Positions 53,740 to 62,903 of a stretch of DNA of 64,000 bases are shown one piece after another. Where the stretch lies: assembly GCF_000332815.1 (NCBI RefSeq), contig NZ_AOFD01000012.1, positions 26,309 to 90,308 of the forward strand. The letters run 5' to 3'. Made by a program: the position numbers and the translations under genes. The notes beneath the pieces were generated by a model. That model made no database searches, was not told the origin of the DNA, and saw nothing but the letters and a program-made list of their open reading frames with translations. Source of the DNA: Arthrobacter nitrophenolicus. GTDB lineage: Bacteria > Actinomycetota > Actinomycetes > Actinomycetales > Micrococcaceae. Numbering within the stretch: the stretch's first letter is position 1; each line of letters opens with the position of its first letter.

Positions 53740-53792
53740 GGTGTTCCTTTCACATGGGTAAATACGTTGTCGTGTAGCGCGGGGAGGGCCGG

Positions 53793-55259
53793 TCAGCCCA
53801 CCTTGGCGAGCGCGTTGGCGAGTCCGGTGGTGGACCGCGCCGGGTGGTAGGGAACCGTGAGGCAGCGGCCGCCCCAGCTTTCCACCAGGTCCGATTCCGG
53901 GAGCCGGGCGCCCTTGTAGTCGCCGCCCTTGACCCAGATGTCCGGGCGCAGCCGCTCCAGGGCGGCCTCGGGGGTGTCTTCATCGAAGACCAGCACCGCG
54001 TCCACGCACTCCATGGCGAGCAGCAGCTCGGCCCTGTCGAGCTGGCCGATAATGGGACGTTCCGGGCCCTTGAGCCGCCGCACCGAGTCATCCGAGTTCA
54101 GGCAGACGATCAGGCAATCCCCCAGCTCGCGGGCCGCGGTGAGGGAACGCACGTGGCCTGCATGGAGCAGGTCGAAGCAGCCGCCGGTGGCCACCACGGT
54201 TCCCCCGTTCTGCCGGACCGTCCTGGCCAGCAGCAGCGGCTCGCTGGGTCTGCGCTTCGCCCTGAGTGACCGCGGGTCGGACGCTGCCACGCCTGTTTCA
54301 GCGTCCTGCCCGGCAGGACCGGTGGTGCGGTCGGGAAGCGCCGCCACCCCGCCGGCGGCGAGGAAATCCGCGGCGTCGTGAACCGCCAGGCCGGCGGCCT
54401 CCTCCAGGCTCCGCCCGGCCAGCAGGTGCACGGCCAGGCCCGCTGCGAGCCGGTCCCCGGCGCCGCAGGGATCCCCCGCTTCCACCCGGGGAGCAGGCAC
54501 GGTGAGCGGCTCCTGGCCATCGCGGCGCAGCAGGACGGCGCCCTGCTCTCCCCGGGTGACCAGCACCGCGTTGCTCTGCCAGTGGTCCAGCAGGATGCGG
54601 CCCGCCTCTGCGGCGTGGTCCCCGGACCCGTCCTTTCCGCCGGCTGCCCCCTTGTCCGCAGCTGGCTCCGGGTCCTTGGATGCCAAGGCCTGGGCGGCCC
54701 TGACCGCTTCGGACAGGTTGGGCGTGGCCACGGCCACGCCGGGCACCGGGTCCGGACCGGACGGATGAGGATCCCAGATGACGGGCACCTTCCGGGCCAG
54801 CCGGGTGAGGAGTTCGCGGAGCCGGGGGTTGGCCGCCACTCCCCTGCCGTAGTCCGCGACGATGATCACCCCCGCCTGCTCCACGGCGCTGAGCATGGCG
54901 GGGTTGACGTCGGGTACAGGCGTCTTTTCGCACCCCTGGTCGAAGCGCACCAGGGGGTGCGAGCCTGCCCGCACCCGGGTCTTCACCGGCGAAGGGTAGC
55001 CGCTGGGGCCTGCCACGAGCCGCACTCCGGCGAGGTGCTCCTTCAGCTGCCGCCCGGCGTCGTCGTCGCCAATAACCGTCACCAGGGTGACCGGCCAGCC
55101 GTCCTCGGCCAGCATCCGGGCCACCAGCCCGGCGCCCCCGGCACGACGGCGGACGCCCGAAACATCCACCACGGGAACCGGAGCATCGGGGCTGAGGCGG
55201 GTGGCCTCACCCGAAAGGTCAACGTCCAGCATGACGTCGCCCACCACCACGATCCTCAT
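53793..55259 (-). CDS. Second HldE-like kinase/adenylyltransferase paralogue
   Basis: A 488-residue two-domain protein starting at ATG 55259, which overlaps the SIS-domain gene's stop. The N-terminal kinase domain (about 1-310) starts [20 protein letters not shown] and has the catalytic DPCGAGDR (Asp about 269). The first paralogue's GGAANTAMN is here AGGAGLVARML, without the Asn, and an Ala/Gly-rich insert lies near 195-215. The adenylyltransferase (about 350-485) is well kept: ATGGCFDLLHAGH (HAGH about 366-369), LNSDDSVRRLKG and KGGDYKGARL. It may have changed sugar specificity or retained mainly the transferase activity. Confidence 0.87.
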   Translation of the reverse strand: MRIVVVGDVMLDVDLSGEATRLSPDAPVPVVDVSGVRRRAGGAGLVARMLAEDGWPVTLVTVIGDDDAGRQLKEHLAGVRLVAGPSGYPSPVKTRVRAGSHPLVRFDQGCEKTPVPDVNPAMLSAVEQAGVIIVADYGRGVAANPRLRELLTRLARKVPVIWDPHPSGPDPVPGVAVATPNLSEAVRAAQALASKDPEPAADKGAAGGKDGSGDHAAEAGRILLDHWQSNAVLVTRGEQGAVLLRRDGQEPLTVPAPRVEAGDPCGAGDRLAAGLAVHLLAGRSLEEAAGLAVHDAADFLAAGGVAALPDRTTGPAGQDAETGVAASDPRSLRAKRRPSEPLLLARTVRQNGGTVVATGGCFDLLHAGHVRSLTAARELGDCLIVCLNSDDSVRRLKGPERPIIGQLDRAELLLAMECVDAVLVFDEDTPEAALERLRPDIWVKGGDYKGARLPESDLVESWGGRCLTVPYHPARSTTGLANALAKVG

Positions 55260-55951
55260 GGCCGGCCACCTCCCACCGTGGGACTGCGGCGGGCCACCTC
55301 GAGGTCGAAGGCCCGGCACACGGCGTGCAGCGCGATCAGGTGCCCTTCCTGGGCATTGGCGTTGAGGGCGTCGACCATCACGGCCTCGTCGCAGGCATCG
55401 GCCAGCGGGTTGGGGCCTGTTCCGGTCAGCGCCCACGTGGTCACGTTGAGCCGCGCTGCCGCCTCCGCGGCGCGCAGCAGGTTGGGGCTCTTGCCGCTGG
55501 TGGACAGCAGCATCAGCACATCGCCGGAACGGGCATGCGCCCGGACCTGGCGGGCAAACACCTCGTCGTAGCCGTAGTCATTGGCGATGGCCGTGACGGC
55601 GGAGGATTCCGCGTGCAGGGAGATGGCGGAGAACGGGACGCGTTCGCCGTCGAACCTGCCCACCAGTTCGGCGGTGAGGTGCTGTGCCTCGGCGGCGGAC
55701 CCGCCGTTGCCGGCGGCGAGGAGCCGCTGGCCGCGCAGCAGCCGCTGGGCGAGCTCAACTCCCCAGGCGGCGAGGCGGCCGGACTGGCTGCGGAGCGATT
55801 CCAGCGCCGGAACCACGTTGTCCAGGTGGCTGCGCACGGCGTCGGCACTGTCCGGGTCGACAAAGGCCGCCCCGGGCAGCACGGCGGGCAGCGCCGGCGC
55901 GGTGGCCAGCACCCGCAGGTCGGCTTCCCTCAGGGACCATTCAGCAGTCAC
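55256..55951 (-). CDS. SIS-domain sedoheptulose-7-phosphate isomerase (GmhA-like)
   Basis: A 231-residue protein starting at GTG 55951, which follows AAGGAG. The SIS domain carries [20 protein letters not shown], near identical to the GmhA active-site loop. [20 protein letters not shown] and [19 protein letters not shown] follow, and [13 protein letters not shown] lies near the end. In Gram-negatives GmhA turns sedoheptulose 7-phosphate into D-glycero-D-manno-heptose 7-phosphate. An extra N-terminal segment of about 35 residues is not typical. It overlaps both neighbours by 4 bp. Confidence 0.86.
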   Translation of the reverse strand: MTAEWSLREADLRVLATAPALPAVLPGAAFVDPDSADAVRSHLDNVVPALESLRSQSGRLAAWGVELAQRLLRGQRLLAAGNGGSAAEAQHLTAELVGRFDGERVPFSAISLHAESSAVTAIANDYGYDEVFARQVRAHARSGDVLMLLSTSGKSPNLLRAAEAAARLNVTTWALTGTGPNPLADACDEAVMVDALNANAQEGHLIALHAVCRAFDLEVARRSPTVGGGRP

Positions 55952-57197
55952 AGCGCTGCTCCTTCCATGGGTATGGCGCCGGCCGGGGCCTCCGCCACGG
56001 CGAGCTGGTAGGCCTTCTCCGTTTCGGCGGCCACCCGCTCCCACGAGTACCTGGTACGGGCACGCACCTGGCCGGCGTTGCCGAGTTCGGTGCGCAGGTC
56101 CGGGTTTCCGAGCAGCAGCGCGAGCGCCGAGGCGATCGCTTCCGGGTCCCGCGGCGGCACGTGCAGGCCGGTGGCGTGGTCCACCACGGTGTCCCGCAGG
56201 CCGCCCACGGCAGCCGCCACCACGGGGACGCCGCAGGCCATCGCCTCCAGCGGGACGATGCCGAACGGCTCGTACCAGGGCGCACAGACCACGCGTCGGC
56301 GCTGCGGAAGATCCCGGGCATTTCGGCGCGGGACACCTGCCCCTGCAGCGAGACCTGGTCCGCGACGCCCAGCTCGGCAGCGAGGGCCAGCAGCCGGCGC
56401 ACCTCCGGGTCCGCGTGCAGGACGCCGGAATCCCCGCCGCCCACAATGAGGAGCTCGACGTCGTCGAACCCCGCTGCACGCAGGTGCGGCAGGGCGCGGA
56501 TCACCAGGTCGACGCCCTTGCGCGGCACCAGCCGGCCCACCGAGAGGATCCGGTGGCGCCGCTTCCGGGCGGCAGCGGGTCCCTCAGCCGAGAAGAAGCC
56601 CAGGTCCACGCCGCAGGGGGCGATGGAGATCTTGCCCGTGGTGATGCCCATGGCCTTGAGCTCAAAAACCTCATCCGAGCAGGTGGCAATGATCCTGTCC
56701 GCGGAGCGCCCCACGCCGGGCTCCAGCCAGCGGCGTTCGGTGGGACTGGTGTCCTCTGCGCCCTGGTGCCGGCGTTTCACCGTGCCGAGGGCGTGGAAGG
56801 TCTGGATCACCGGGACGCGGTATCCCGCGTCGGGCCGGCGCGCAGCGTCAAGCGCGGCAAGACCGGACATCCAGAAGTGGCCGTGCACCACGTCCGGCGG
56901 CCGCTGCCCCCAGTCCCTGGCCACACCGTCCGCGAGCTCCCCCATGTAGGGAAGCAGCTCATCCTTGGGCACGTGCCGGGCGGGGCCGGCATCGACGTGC
57001 ACAACCTCAAGCCGGCGACCCACCCGGACCCTGGCGGGAAGCTCCGTTGCATCCCTGCGGGTGTAGACGGTGACGTGGTGGCCCCGCTTGGCGAGCGCTT
57101 CGGACAGCGCGGCAACATGGACGTTCTGTCCGCCCGCGTCCACTCCGCCCAGGGCCGCCAGCGGACTGGCGTGCTCGGAAATCATGGCGATTTTCAT
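55948..57197 (-). CDS. Family 4 glycosyltransferase (frameshift in sequence)
   Basis: About 416 residues when corrected. The N-terminal half has [20 protein letters not shown] and [16 protein letters not shown], as in MshA and sucrose-synthase-like GT4 enzymes. [12 protein letters not shown] follows, then the donor-binding half with [30 protein letters not shown] and [12 protein letters not shown]. The frame breaks near 56294, and one added base joins to the E-x7-E region [20 protein letters not shown]. It should transfer a nucleotide-activated sugar to a cell-surface acceptor. Confidence 0.88.
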
Positions 57198-58228
57198 GGG
57201 GTCTTCCTCTCTGGCGCCGGGACAAGGATCCGCTCGTCCGGGTGCTCGTTGACGGAGTGACGGGGCCGGCTCCGCAGATCCGCCAGCAGCTCATCCCAGC
57301 GGTCCTGGAACGTGCCCAGGTTGTAGCGTTCCAGCGCCGCCTCACGGGCGGCGGCGCCCCGCCGTCGGGCTTCATCCGGATTGGCGACCAGCCTCTGCCC
57401 ACAGCGGAGCAGCTCGTCGATATCAGTGGAGACGGCGCCGGCCTCCGGCGGCACCGCCCGCGGCGCTTCGGTGGTGGCCAGCGCCACCACCGGCATGCCC
57501 AGGTGCATGGCTTCCAGGAGGGAAAGGCCCAGGGACGTCCAGCGCATGGGGTGCACATAGACCCGGCAGCGGGCCAGTTCCCGGTGCAGTTCCTGCGTCT
57601 TCAGGTCGCCCCGGGCCGCCAGCCGGGACGCGTCGATGCCGGTGGCGGCGGCGAGCCCGTCCGTCTTCATGCCGAAGACCTGAAGGGGCGCCACCGAGGC
57701 AAAGGCCGGCAGCAGATCGGTTCCGGTCACCCGGCCGCGGCGCACCGGCTCATTGACCACAACGCCCAGCTCGGCCAGCTCCCCCGTGTACAGGTGCCCG
57801 GGGTCCGGGATCCCGTGCTCAATGACGGTGGCGGGAGCCGAGCCGTTGTCCCAGGCCAGCCGGTTGAAATGGGTCACGTGGACCACCGGAATGCTGTCCT
57901 GGTCCGCGAGCGGATGGCGGGTGTTCGGGAAGTTGCCCTTGGGGGTGTTGTGCTCCACGTACACCGCCGGCAGGTCGCGGCCCGGGGTCCGCCCCAGCAG
58001 CCGGGACACCTCCGTGACCTCTTCCGGGCGCTGAAGCACGACGGCGTCAACGGCGTCGGCGTCGAGCGTTGCCAGGTCCACCTCCCGCACTGAAGGCGGC
58101 CAGTCCCTGCCGGCACGGCCAAGTCCCCAGGCACCTCCTTCCGGCAGGACAGGAAGCAGGTACTCATGACGTCCGCGCACAAACGCGTCCGTCCAGGAAC
58201 CGTGGACATGCCAGAGCAGGATTCTCAT
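57194..58228 (-). CDS. Glycosyltransferase, GT4-like
   Basis: A 344-residue GT-B-type glycosyltransferase. It begins MRILLWHVHGSWTDAFVRGR. EVTEVSRLLGRTPGRDLPAV, AVYVEHNTPKGNFPNTRHPL and VIEHGIPDPGHLYTG form the acceptor half. VYVHPMRWTSLGLSLLEAMH is the conserved donor-site E-x-7-E region. It lacks a signal peptide or membrane helix, so it acts at the inner face of the membrane. Donor and acceptor are unknown. It overlaps both neighbours by 4 bp within the heptose operon. Confidence 0.85.
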   Translation of the reverse strand: MRILLWHVHGSWTDAFVRGRHEYLLPVLPEGGAWGLGRAGRDWPPSVREVDLATLDADAVDAVVLQRPEEVTEVSRLLGRTPGRDLPAVYVEHNTPKGNFPNTRHPLADQDSIPVVHVTHFNRLAWDNGSAPATVIEHGIPDPGHLYTGELAELGVVVNEPVRRGRVTGTDLLPAFASVAPLQVFGMKTDGLAAATGIDASRLAARGDLKTQELHRELARCRVYVHPMRWTSLGLSLLEAMHLGMPVVALATTEAPRAVPPEAGAVSTDIDELLRCGQRLVANPDEARRRGAAAREAALERYNLGTFQDRWDELLADLRSRPRHSVNEHPDERILVPAPERKTP

Positions 58229-59313
58229 CTGTTACGGGCCTTTCTACGGGTGCTGACATGGGTGCTGAAGGAACTCACTCCGCCGATCAGCCGTTCGACG
58301 GCGGCAACCACCTCCTCGGGCGAGACGGAGTCGAGGCAGGGATGGCCCGGGACCGGGCAGACGCGGGCGCGGGTCATCCGGCAGGCCGCGTTCTGGTCGC
58401 CCAGCAGTTCCAGCGGCACCCCGTACGGCGCCCAGCGGATGGCGGGCACCACGGGCGAAAACAGGCACGCCACCGGAGTGCCCACGGCGGCTGCGAGGTG
58501 GGCGGGCCCGGTGTTCCCGGTGACTACCGCGTCGGCCCCCGCCATGACACCCGCCAGGGTGGAGAGGTCGGTCCGTCCGCCGAGGTCCAGCGCGGAGGGG
58601 CCGGCCACGGTGGCGGTCAATGAGGCCTCGTTGGGGCCGCCCGTCACCACCACCCGGCGTCCCGCGCCCTGAAGCAGTTCGACGGCGGCGGCGTGGTGCA
58701 GCGGCGGCCACGCCCTGGCCGGGACGGCAGCCCCCGGATGGACCACCACGTAGGGTTCGGCGCCCACCAGGTCCCGTACATCGGGGACGGACGCGAGGTG
58801 GAGCTTGCCGTCGTCCCCGGCCGGCAGCCGGAACCCGGCGGCCTCCGCGATGCCCAGCGCCCGCTCGGCCTCGGGCTGGTCCTCCGGGAAATCCTCACCG
58901 GGCTTGAGCCTGACATCCAGCAGCGACCCGGCGTGATCGGTGGACGCCCCGGTGATCCGCTCCACGCCGGCCAGCCTCAGCAGCAGGGCCAGCGGCAGCG
59001 GGGACTGGTGGAAGGACGTGAGGATGACCGCTTCGGTGATCCGTGAGTTGCGGACGAAATCGATGAGCCGGTCCGCGTGGGGGCCGGTCATCTTCGGGGC
59101 GGGGTTCATGATCCACGGGCTGTCCCAGCTGTAGACCTCTGCGGCGCCGGGCAGCAGCGCAGCCGCGGCCTCCCCCTGCCGGCCGCACAGCATCACCACG
59201 TGGTTGGCGCCGCTGCCGTCCGGAACCCTGCCGTGGGCCACGGCCCGGACCGCGGGCCCGGCCAGGAGGACATCGCCCATGCTGTCCAGGCGTGCCACCA
59301 GCACGCGGCCCAT
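58225..59313 (-). CDS. Glycosyltransferase family 9, heptosyltransferase-like
   Basis: A 362-residue GT-B-fold protein of the family that contains the ADP-heptose:LPS heptosyltransferases WaaC and WaaF. It begins with RVLVARLDSMGDVLLAGPAV (family R-x-D-x-x-GD-x-L). The C-terminal donor site includes VVVHPGAAVPARAWPPLHHA and VTGNTGPAHLAAAVGTP, the latter with the conserved G-x-x-H residues, and ACLFSPVVPAIRWAP. It is the expected consumer of an ADP-heptose made by the same operon; the acceptor is unknown. It overlaps both adjacent genes. Confidence 0.88.
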   Translation of the reverse strand: MGRVLVARLDSMGDVLLAGPAVRAVAHGRVPDGSGANHVVMLCGRQGEAAAALLPGAAEVYSWDSPWIMNPAPKMTGPHADRLIDFVRNSRITEAVILTSFHQSPLPLALLLRLAGVERITGASTDHAGSLLDVRLKPGEDFPEDQPEAERALGIAEAAGFRLPAGDDGKLHLASVPDVRDLVGAEPYVVVHPGAAVPARAWPPLHHAAAVELLQGAGRRVVVTGGPNEASLTATVAGPSALDLGGRTDLSTLAGVMAGADAVVTGNTGPAHLAAAVGTPVACLFSPVVPAIRWAPYGVPLELLGDQNAACRMTRARVCPVPGHPCLDSVSPEEVVAAVERLIGGVSSFSTHVSTRRKARNR

Positions 59314-59853
59314 CAGGGCGTCCCCTGCAGCAGGCCGACGGCGGCCGCCAGGTCAGGGGCGACCAGCCGCGCCGCTGCCACCTCCTCGGCCCGGGTCACC
59401 GGGGTGGGAACCAGCACGCCTGTTGCTCCGGCAGCCTCCGCGGCTCGGACATCCGCCCCGATGTCGCCAATGAGTGCTGCCTCGGATTCGGCGATGCCCA
59501 GCTTTCGGCAGGCGCTGTGGACCATTCCGGGCTGCGGCTTCCGGCAGGCGCAGCGTCCTGCTCCGAGTGGGGGCACACTTCCCAGACGTCGAAGGGCCCC
59601 AGCAGTTCTTCCACCCTGGCATTCACGCCCGCCACATCGGCTTCCGTGATCAGGCCCCGGGCGATGCCGGACTGGTTGCTGATGACGCCGGTGGCGATGC
59701 CCTCGGCCCGGAGGCCGTCCAGCACGGCTTTGGCACCCGGCACCGGCCGGACCAGTGCCGGGTCCCCGTTATAGGCACATCGACCACCAGGGTTCCGTCC
59801 CGGTCAAACAGGACAGCGCGGAACTTGGACGTTTCGGGGCTTTCCATAAGCAC
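59313..59853 (-). CDS. HAD phosphatase, GmhB-like heptose 1,7-bisphosphate phosphatase (two frameshifts in sequence)
   Basis: About 180 residues when corrected. The GTG at 59853 follows GGAGGAGGG. The HAD motif FRAVLFDRDGTLVVD gives nucleophile Asp about 17 and acid/base Asp about 19. ISNQSGIARGLI is motif II. The zinc-binding segment CPHSEQDACACRKPQPGM matches the C-P-H ... C-x-C-R-K-P signature of GmhB, and IGDIGADVRAAEAAGATGVL is motif IV. Two single-base losses, near 59774 and 59553, break the frame, and restoring one base at each gives this protein. GmhB removes the C7 phosphate between the two HldE steps. It is first in the operon. Confidence 0.87.
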
Positions 59854-59978
59854 CCTGTTCCCTCCTCCTGCTGCTCCTAAACAGGGCCACAGGCTTTTCC
59901 CGGCTTTCGGACCGGAAAGATCCGAGCCGCTGAAAAGGCAAGATACGAAATTCGCGGGTTTGCTGCTGCGCCTTCAGC

Positions 59979-60007
59979 CCTGCCGCGGAGATAGTTTCCA
60001 CGGCAGG
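59979..60007. terminator. Hairpin downstream of the sigma-factor gene
   Basis: CCTGCCGCGG and CCACGGCAGG pair over 10 bp (one mismatch) around a 9-nt loop. It lies just beyond the sigma-factor stop, upstream of the heptose operon. There is no T-tract on the minus strand, so it is a possible weak terminator or processing site. Confidence 0.45.
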
Positions 60008-60025
60008 CGAAGGGTCATTAGGGGA

Positions 60026-60934
60026 CTAGACGGTCCTTGGCTTGGCACTTATCCGGCGGGTGTGGGAGGCCGGGCCGGAAGCCCTGCCACCGCGGACGGC
60101 ACGCAATGATCCTGCGTTGCCGCCGTCCTGGCCAGTGCCGGGACGGGCGCTGTTTTCAAGCCGCCGCTGGAGTTCCACCAGGACGCGGGCCAATCGGCGC
60201 GAAACCTGCATCTGGGACATGCCGAGCCGCTTCCCCAGCTGCACCTGGGTTTCCTCGCAGAAGTAGCGGCGGTACAGAAGCTCCCGGTCCGCGGCGTCCA
60301 GGTCCTGCATCGCCTCCCGCAGGCAGGCAAGGTCCTCCAGCCGCTCCAGCGGCGTTTCCGGGCAGGCCAGCACGTCGCCGAGGGCCGGCGCGTCAGAGTT
60401 GGGGTTGACGGCATCTAGGGAATCCGGGTGCATGCTGCTGGATGCCGAGATGGCTTCCTGCACTTCCGCCGGGTCCGTCCCCAGCTCTCCGGCCAGTTCC
60501 TCCACGCTGGGGTTCCTTCCCAGCGCCTGGGTCAGTTCCGGCTCGGCGCGGAAAAGCCTGGTCCGGAGGTCCTGGATATGCCTCGGCGGCCGGACCACCC
60601 AGGTCCGGTCCCGCAGGTACCTCTTCAGCTCACCGGTGATGGTGGGGGCGGCGTAGGCGGGGAAACTTTCGCCCTTGGACTGGTCAAACCCGCGGGCTGC
60701 CTTCACCAGGCCAAGGTAGGCCACCTGGTTCAGGTCCGCCCGTTCGCGTCCGCGGGCCTCGAACCGGCCGGCAAGGGCTTCCGCGAGATCCAGGTAGCTG
60801 AGGACGAGGTCGTTTTCAAACGTTTCCCGCAGCCTACCCGATGAGGCGGGCGAAGGATTTTTGTGCAGGAGTTCTGGTTCCTGCCGGCGGACTGGCGTAG
60901 CATCCACGGCAAGCGCGGCAAAGGATTCGGGCAT
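60026..60934 (-). CDS. SigB/SigF-family RNA polymerase sigma factor
   Basis: A 302-residue sigma-70 group 3 factor. I chose ATG 60934 over an upstream in-frame ATG. Region 2 includes DLNQVAYLGLVKAARGFDQS and FPAYAAPTITGELKRYLRDR. The end of region 2 continues TWVVRPPRHIQDLRTRLFRA. Region 3 is LGRNPSVEELAGELGTDPAE. Region 4 has the HTH LGKRLGMSQMQVSRRLARVL. The C-terminal tail is basic and long (about 45 residues). Anti-sigma and anti-anti-sigma genes are not adjacent. It probably directs general stress transcription, perhaps including the stress-like gene at 63021. Confidence 0.92.
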   Translation of the reverse strand: MPESFAALAVDATPVRRQEPELLHKNPSPASSGRLRETFENDLVLSYLDLAEALAGRFEARGRERADLNQVAYLGLVKAARGFDQSKGESFPAYAAPTITGELKRYLRDRTWVVRPPRHIQDLRTRLFRAEPELTQALGRNPSVEELAGELGTDPAEVQEAISASSSMHPDSLDAVNPNSDAPALGDVLACPETPLERLEDLACLREAMQDLDAADRELLYRRYFCEETQVQLGKRLGMSQMQVSRRLARVLVELQRRLENSARPGTGQDGGNAGSLRAVRGGRASGPASHTRRISAKPRTV

Positions 60935-61079
60935 TGTCGTTGGTTCCCTCGGTCTGGTTCCGAAAGCCTGCGGCAAGACTTAGAAGTAGGAAATCATAAG
61001 GTTGCTTATAAAACAATCCTTCCGCTGTAGGCTCAGCACGTAAGCGGAACCAGCACACCCCCGCCGGAGGAGCCTTTTC

Positions 61080-62120
61080 ATGCGCATCGCCATCACCGGA
61101 GCCAGTGGAAACGCTGGCACAGCGCTGCTGCGGAATTTGCAGGGCCACCTGGCCAAAAAACCGGGAAGCCTGGAAGTGGTTGGCATGAGCAGGCGACGTC
61201 CGGACACCACCAGGGAACCGTATTCGGGGGTCGAGTGGCACACCGTGGATGTCGGCCTGGAGCGGGACAAGCCACGGCTGGAGGCCGCGCTCCGCGGAGT
61301 GGACGTGGTGGTGCACCTGGCCTGGCAGATCCAACCCAACCGGGACCTCGAGCAGCTCTACCGCACCAACGTCACGGGCACCAGAAATGTTCTGGCGGCG
61401 GCCAAGGCGGCAGGCGCCAAGCAGGTTGTCTGCGCCTCCTCAGTTGGCGCCTACAGCAAAGCCCCCAAGGACAGGCGCACGGACGAATCGTGGCCGGCAG
61501 AGGGCATGCCGGGTTCGCATTACAGCCGGCACAAGGCCGAACAGGAGAAACTGCTGGATGAGTTCGCGGCGGCCGAGCCGGGCATATCCGTCGCGAGGCT
61601 CCGGCCGGGGCTGATCTTCCAGCGCGACGCGGGCAGCGAAATCGGCAGGTATTTCCTGGGGCCTGTATACCCGCGGCTCCTGCCGGCCCGGCCCCGGATT
61701 CCACTCCTGCCCGCACCTGACGATCTCATCTTCCAGGCAGTCCACGCCGACGATGTGGCGGAGGCCTACTGGCGGGTCATCGACCAGCGGGCCAGCGGGG
61801 CGTTCAACATCGCGGCCGAACCCGTCCTCACGCCCCGGGAACTGGCCCGCATCCTGGGCGCCCGCAGGATCCTTCCGATCCCCATGGGCCTGCTTCACAA
61901 GCTGGTGGGCCTGGCCTGGTGGCTGCGCCTCGTGCCCACCGATTCAGGCTGGGTGGAAATGGCAGCCGGGGCACCAGTCATGGATACCAGCCGGGCCCGC
62001 CGCATCCTGGGGTGGGAAGCGCGAACCTCATCTGTCGACGCCGTCAAGGAAGTCCTCGAAGGCATGGGACAGGGGAAGGGCATTAGCCCCTCCCCTGTCC
62101 TCAAGCCGCGTAAACCCTGA
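61080..62120 (+). CDS. NAD-dependent epimerase/dehydratase family protein
   Basis: A 346-residue extended SDR. The cofactor motif MRIAITGASGNAGTALLRNL, GVDVVVHLAWQIQPN and Ser-containing VVCASSVGAYSKAP are followed by the Y-x-x-x-K motif in SHYSRHKAEQEKLL. VARLRPGLIFQRD and a C-terminal substrate-binding part follow. The start follows GGAGGAG. It is divergent from the sigma factor. The last codons overlap a strong inverted repeat (62067-62100), so the true end may be a few codons earlier if one more G is missing near 62078-62080. Substrate unknown. Confidence 0.88.
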   Translation: MRIAITGASGNAGTALLRNLQGHLAKKPGSLEVVGMSRRRPDTTREPYSGVEWHTVDVGLERDKPRLEAALRGVDVVVHLAWQIQPNRDLEQLYRTNVTGTRNVLAAAKAAGAKQVVCASSVGAYSKAPKDRRTDESWPAEGMPGSHYSRHKAEQEKLLDEFAAAEPGISVARLRPGLIFQRDAGSEIGRYFLGPVYPRLLPARPRIPLLPAPDDLIFQAVHADDVAEAYWRVIDQRASGAFNIAAEPVLTPRELARILGARRILPIPMGLLHKLVGLAWWLRLVPTDSGWVEMAAGAPVMDTSRARRILGWEARTSSVDAVKEVLEGMGQGKGISPSPVLKPRKP

Positions 62121-62161
62121 CCGGGAGCCCTATCGGGGGCCAGCCGGAGGTCTTTGGCGGG

Positions 62162-62847
62162 CTAGATACCGGTCCGCGGGTTCTCGCCGTCCCGGCGTGC
62201 CGCTTCCTCCCGGGCAGCGTCCCGGCGTGCCGCTTCCTCCCGGGCAGCGTCCATCCGGTCGCGGTCCACATGCGCACCCTCCTGGCGCTCTGCGCGCGCG
62301 TCGCCGGCCGCGGCACCAACGGGGCTGGCGGCACCACGGGCATCATCCTGACGGTGTCCTGGCGGACGCCGTCGCCGTCCCGGCGGACCCCGTCGCTGCG
62401 GACGGCGTCATCCCGGACGGCGTCATCACGAACAGTGTCGTCACGGACACCGTCACCACGGGTATCCCGGTCCCGCGCAGCTCCGTCCCGTCCGACGTCG
62501 GGATCCACCTCGTCCGCCCTGCGGGTATGGTCCGCAACATCGGCGCGGAGCGACTGTGCTTCCCGGGCTGTCGCGTCGGCTTCCTGCTTGAGCCGTGCGG
62601 CATTTACCTGCGCCTGCTCTGCGTCAGCACGGGCACGCGCAGCCTTGGCCTCGCGCTCCCGGGCATCAAGTTCCATATTTTCTGCCTCGCGGCGGATTTC
62701 GGCTGCCTTTTCCCGGTGGGCTTCATCGCGTTTTTGCTGCATTGCCTTCCGGCGCCTTCCGGTTGCCAGCAGCAACACAATAAGGACCAGCACAACAATG
62801 GCCACTACCACCCAAACCCATGGAGCTGTTTCCAAACTACCCACCAC
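62162..62847 (-). CDS. Membrane-anchored coiled-coil repeat protein (frameshift in sequence)
   Basis: About 228 residues when corrected. An N-terminal membrane helix (about 9-31, WVWVVVAIVVLVLIVLLLAT) is followed by a long charged coiled-coil, about 35-100 (KRDEAHREKAAEIRREAENM; AREREAKAARARADAEQAQV). Then comes a low-complexity tract of VRDD/VRSD-type repeats. The frame breaks at the CC at 62347-62348; adding one base continues as RDDARGAASPVGAAAGDARA. It ends in two copies of a 10-residue repeat, (MD)AAREEAARRD, encoded by an exact 30-bp tandem repeat. Function unknown. Confidence 0.68.
62191..62250. repeat. Exact 30-bp tandem repeat
   Basis: Two identical copies of a 30-bp unit (62191-62220 and 62221-62250) lie inside the coiled-coil gene. 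In the corrected minus-strand frame each encodes one unit of the DAAREEAARR-type repeat. Such repeats expand and contract readily, so copy number may vary among strains. Confidence 0.9.
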
Positions 62848-62903
62848 TTTCCACTTCGATGTCCGGGCAGGCCTGCGCCATTCCGGCTGACGTTTCTGGA
62901 ACC

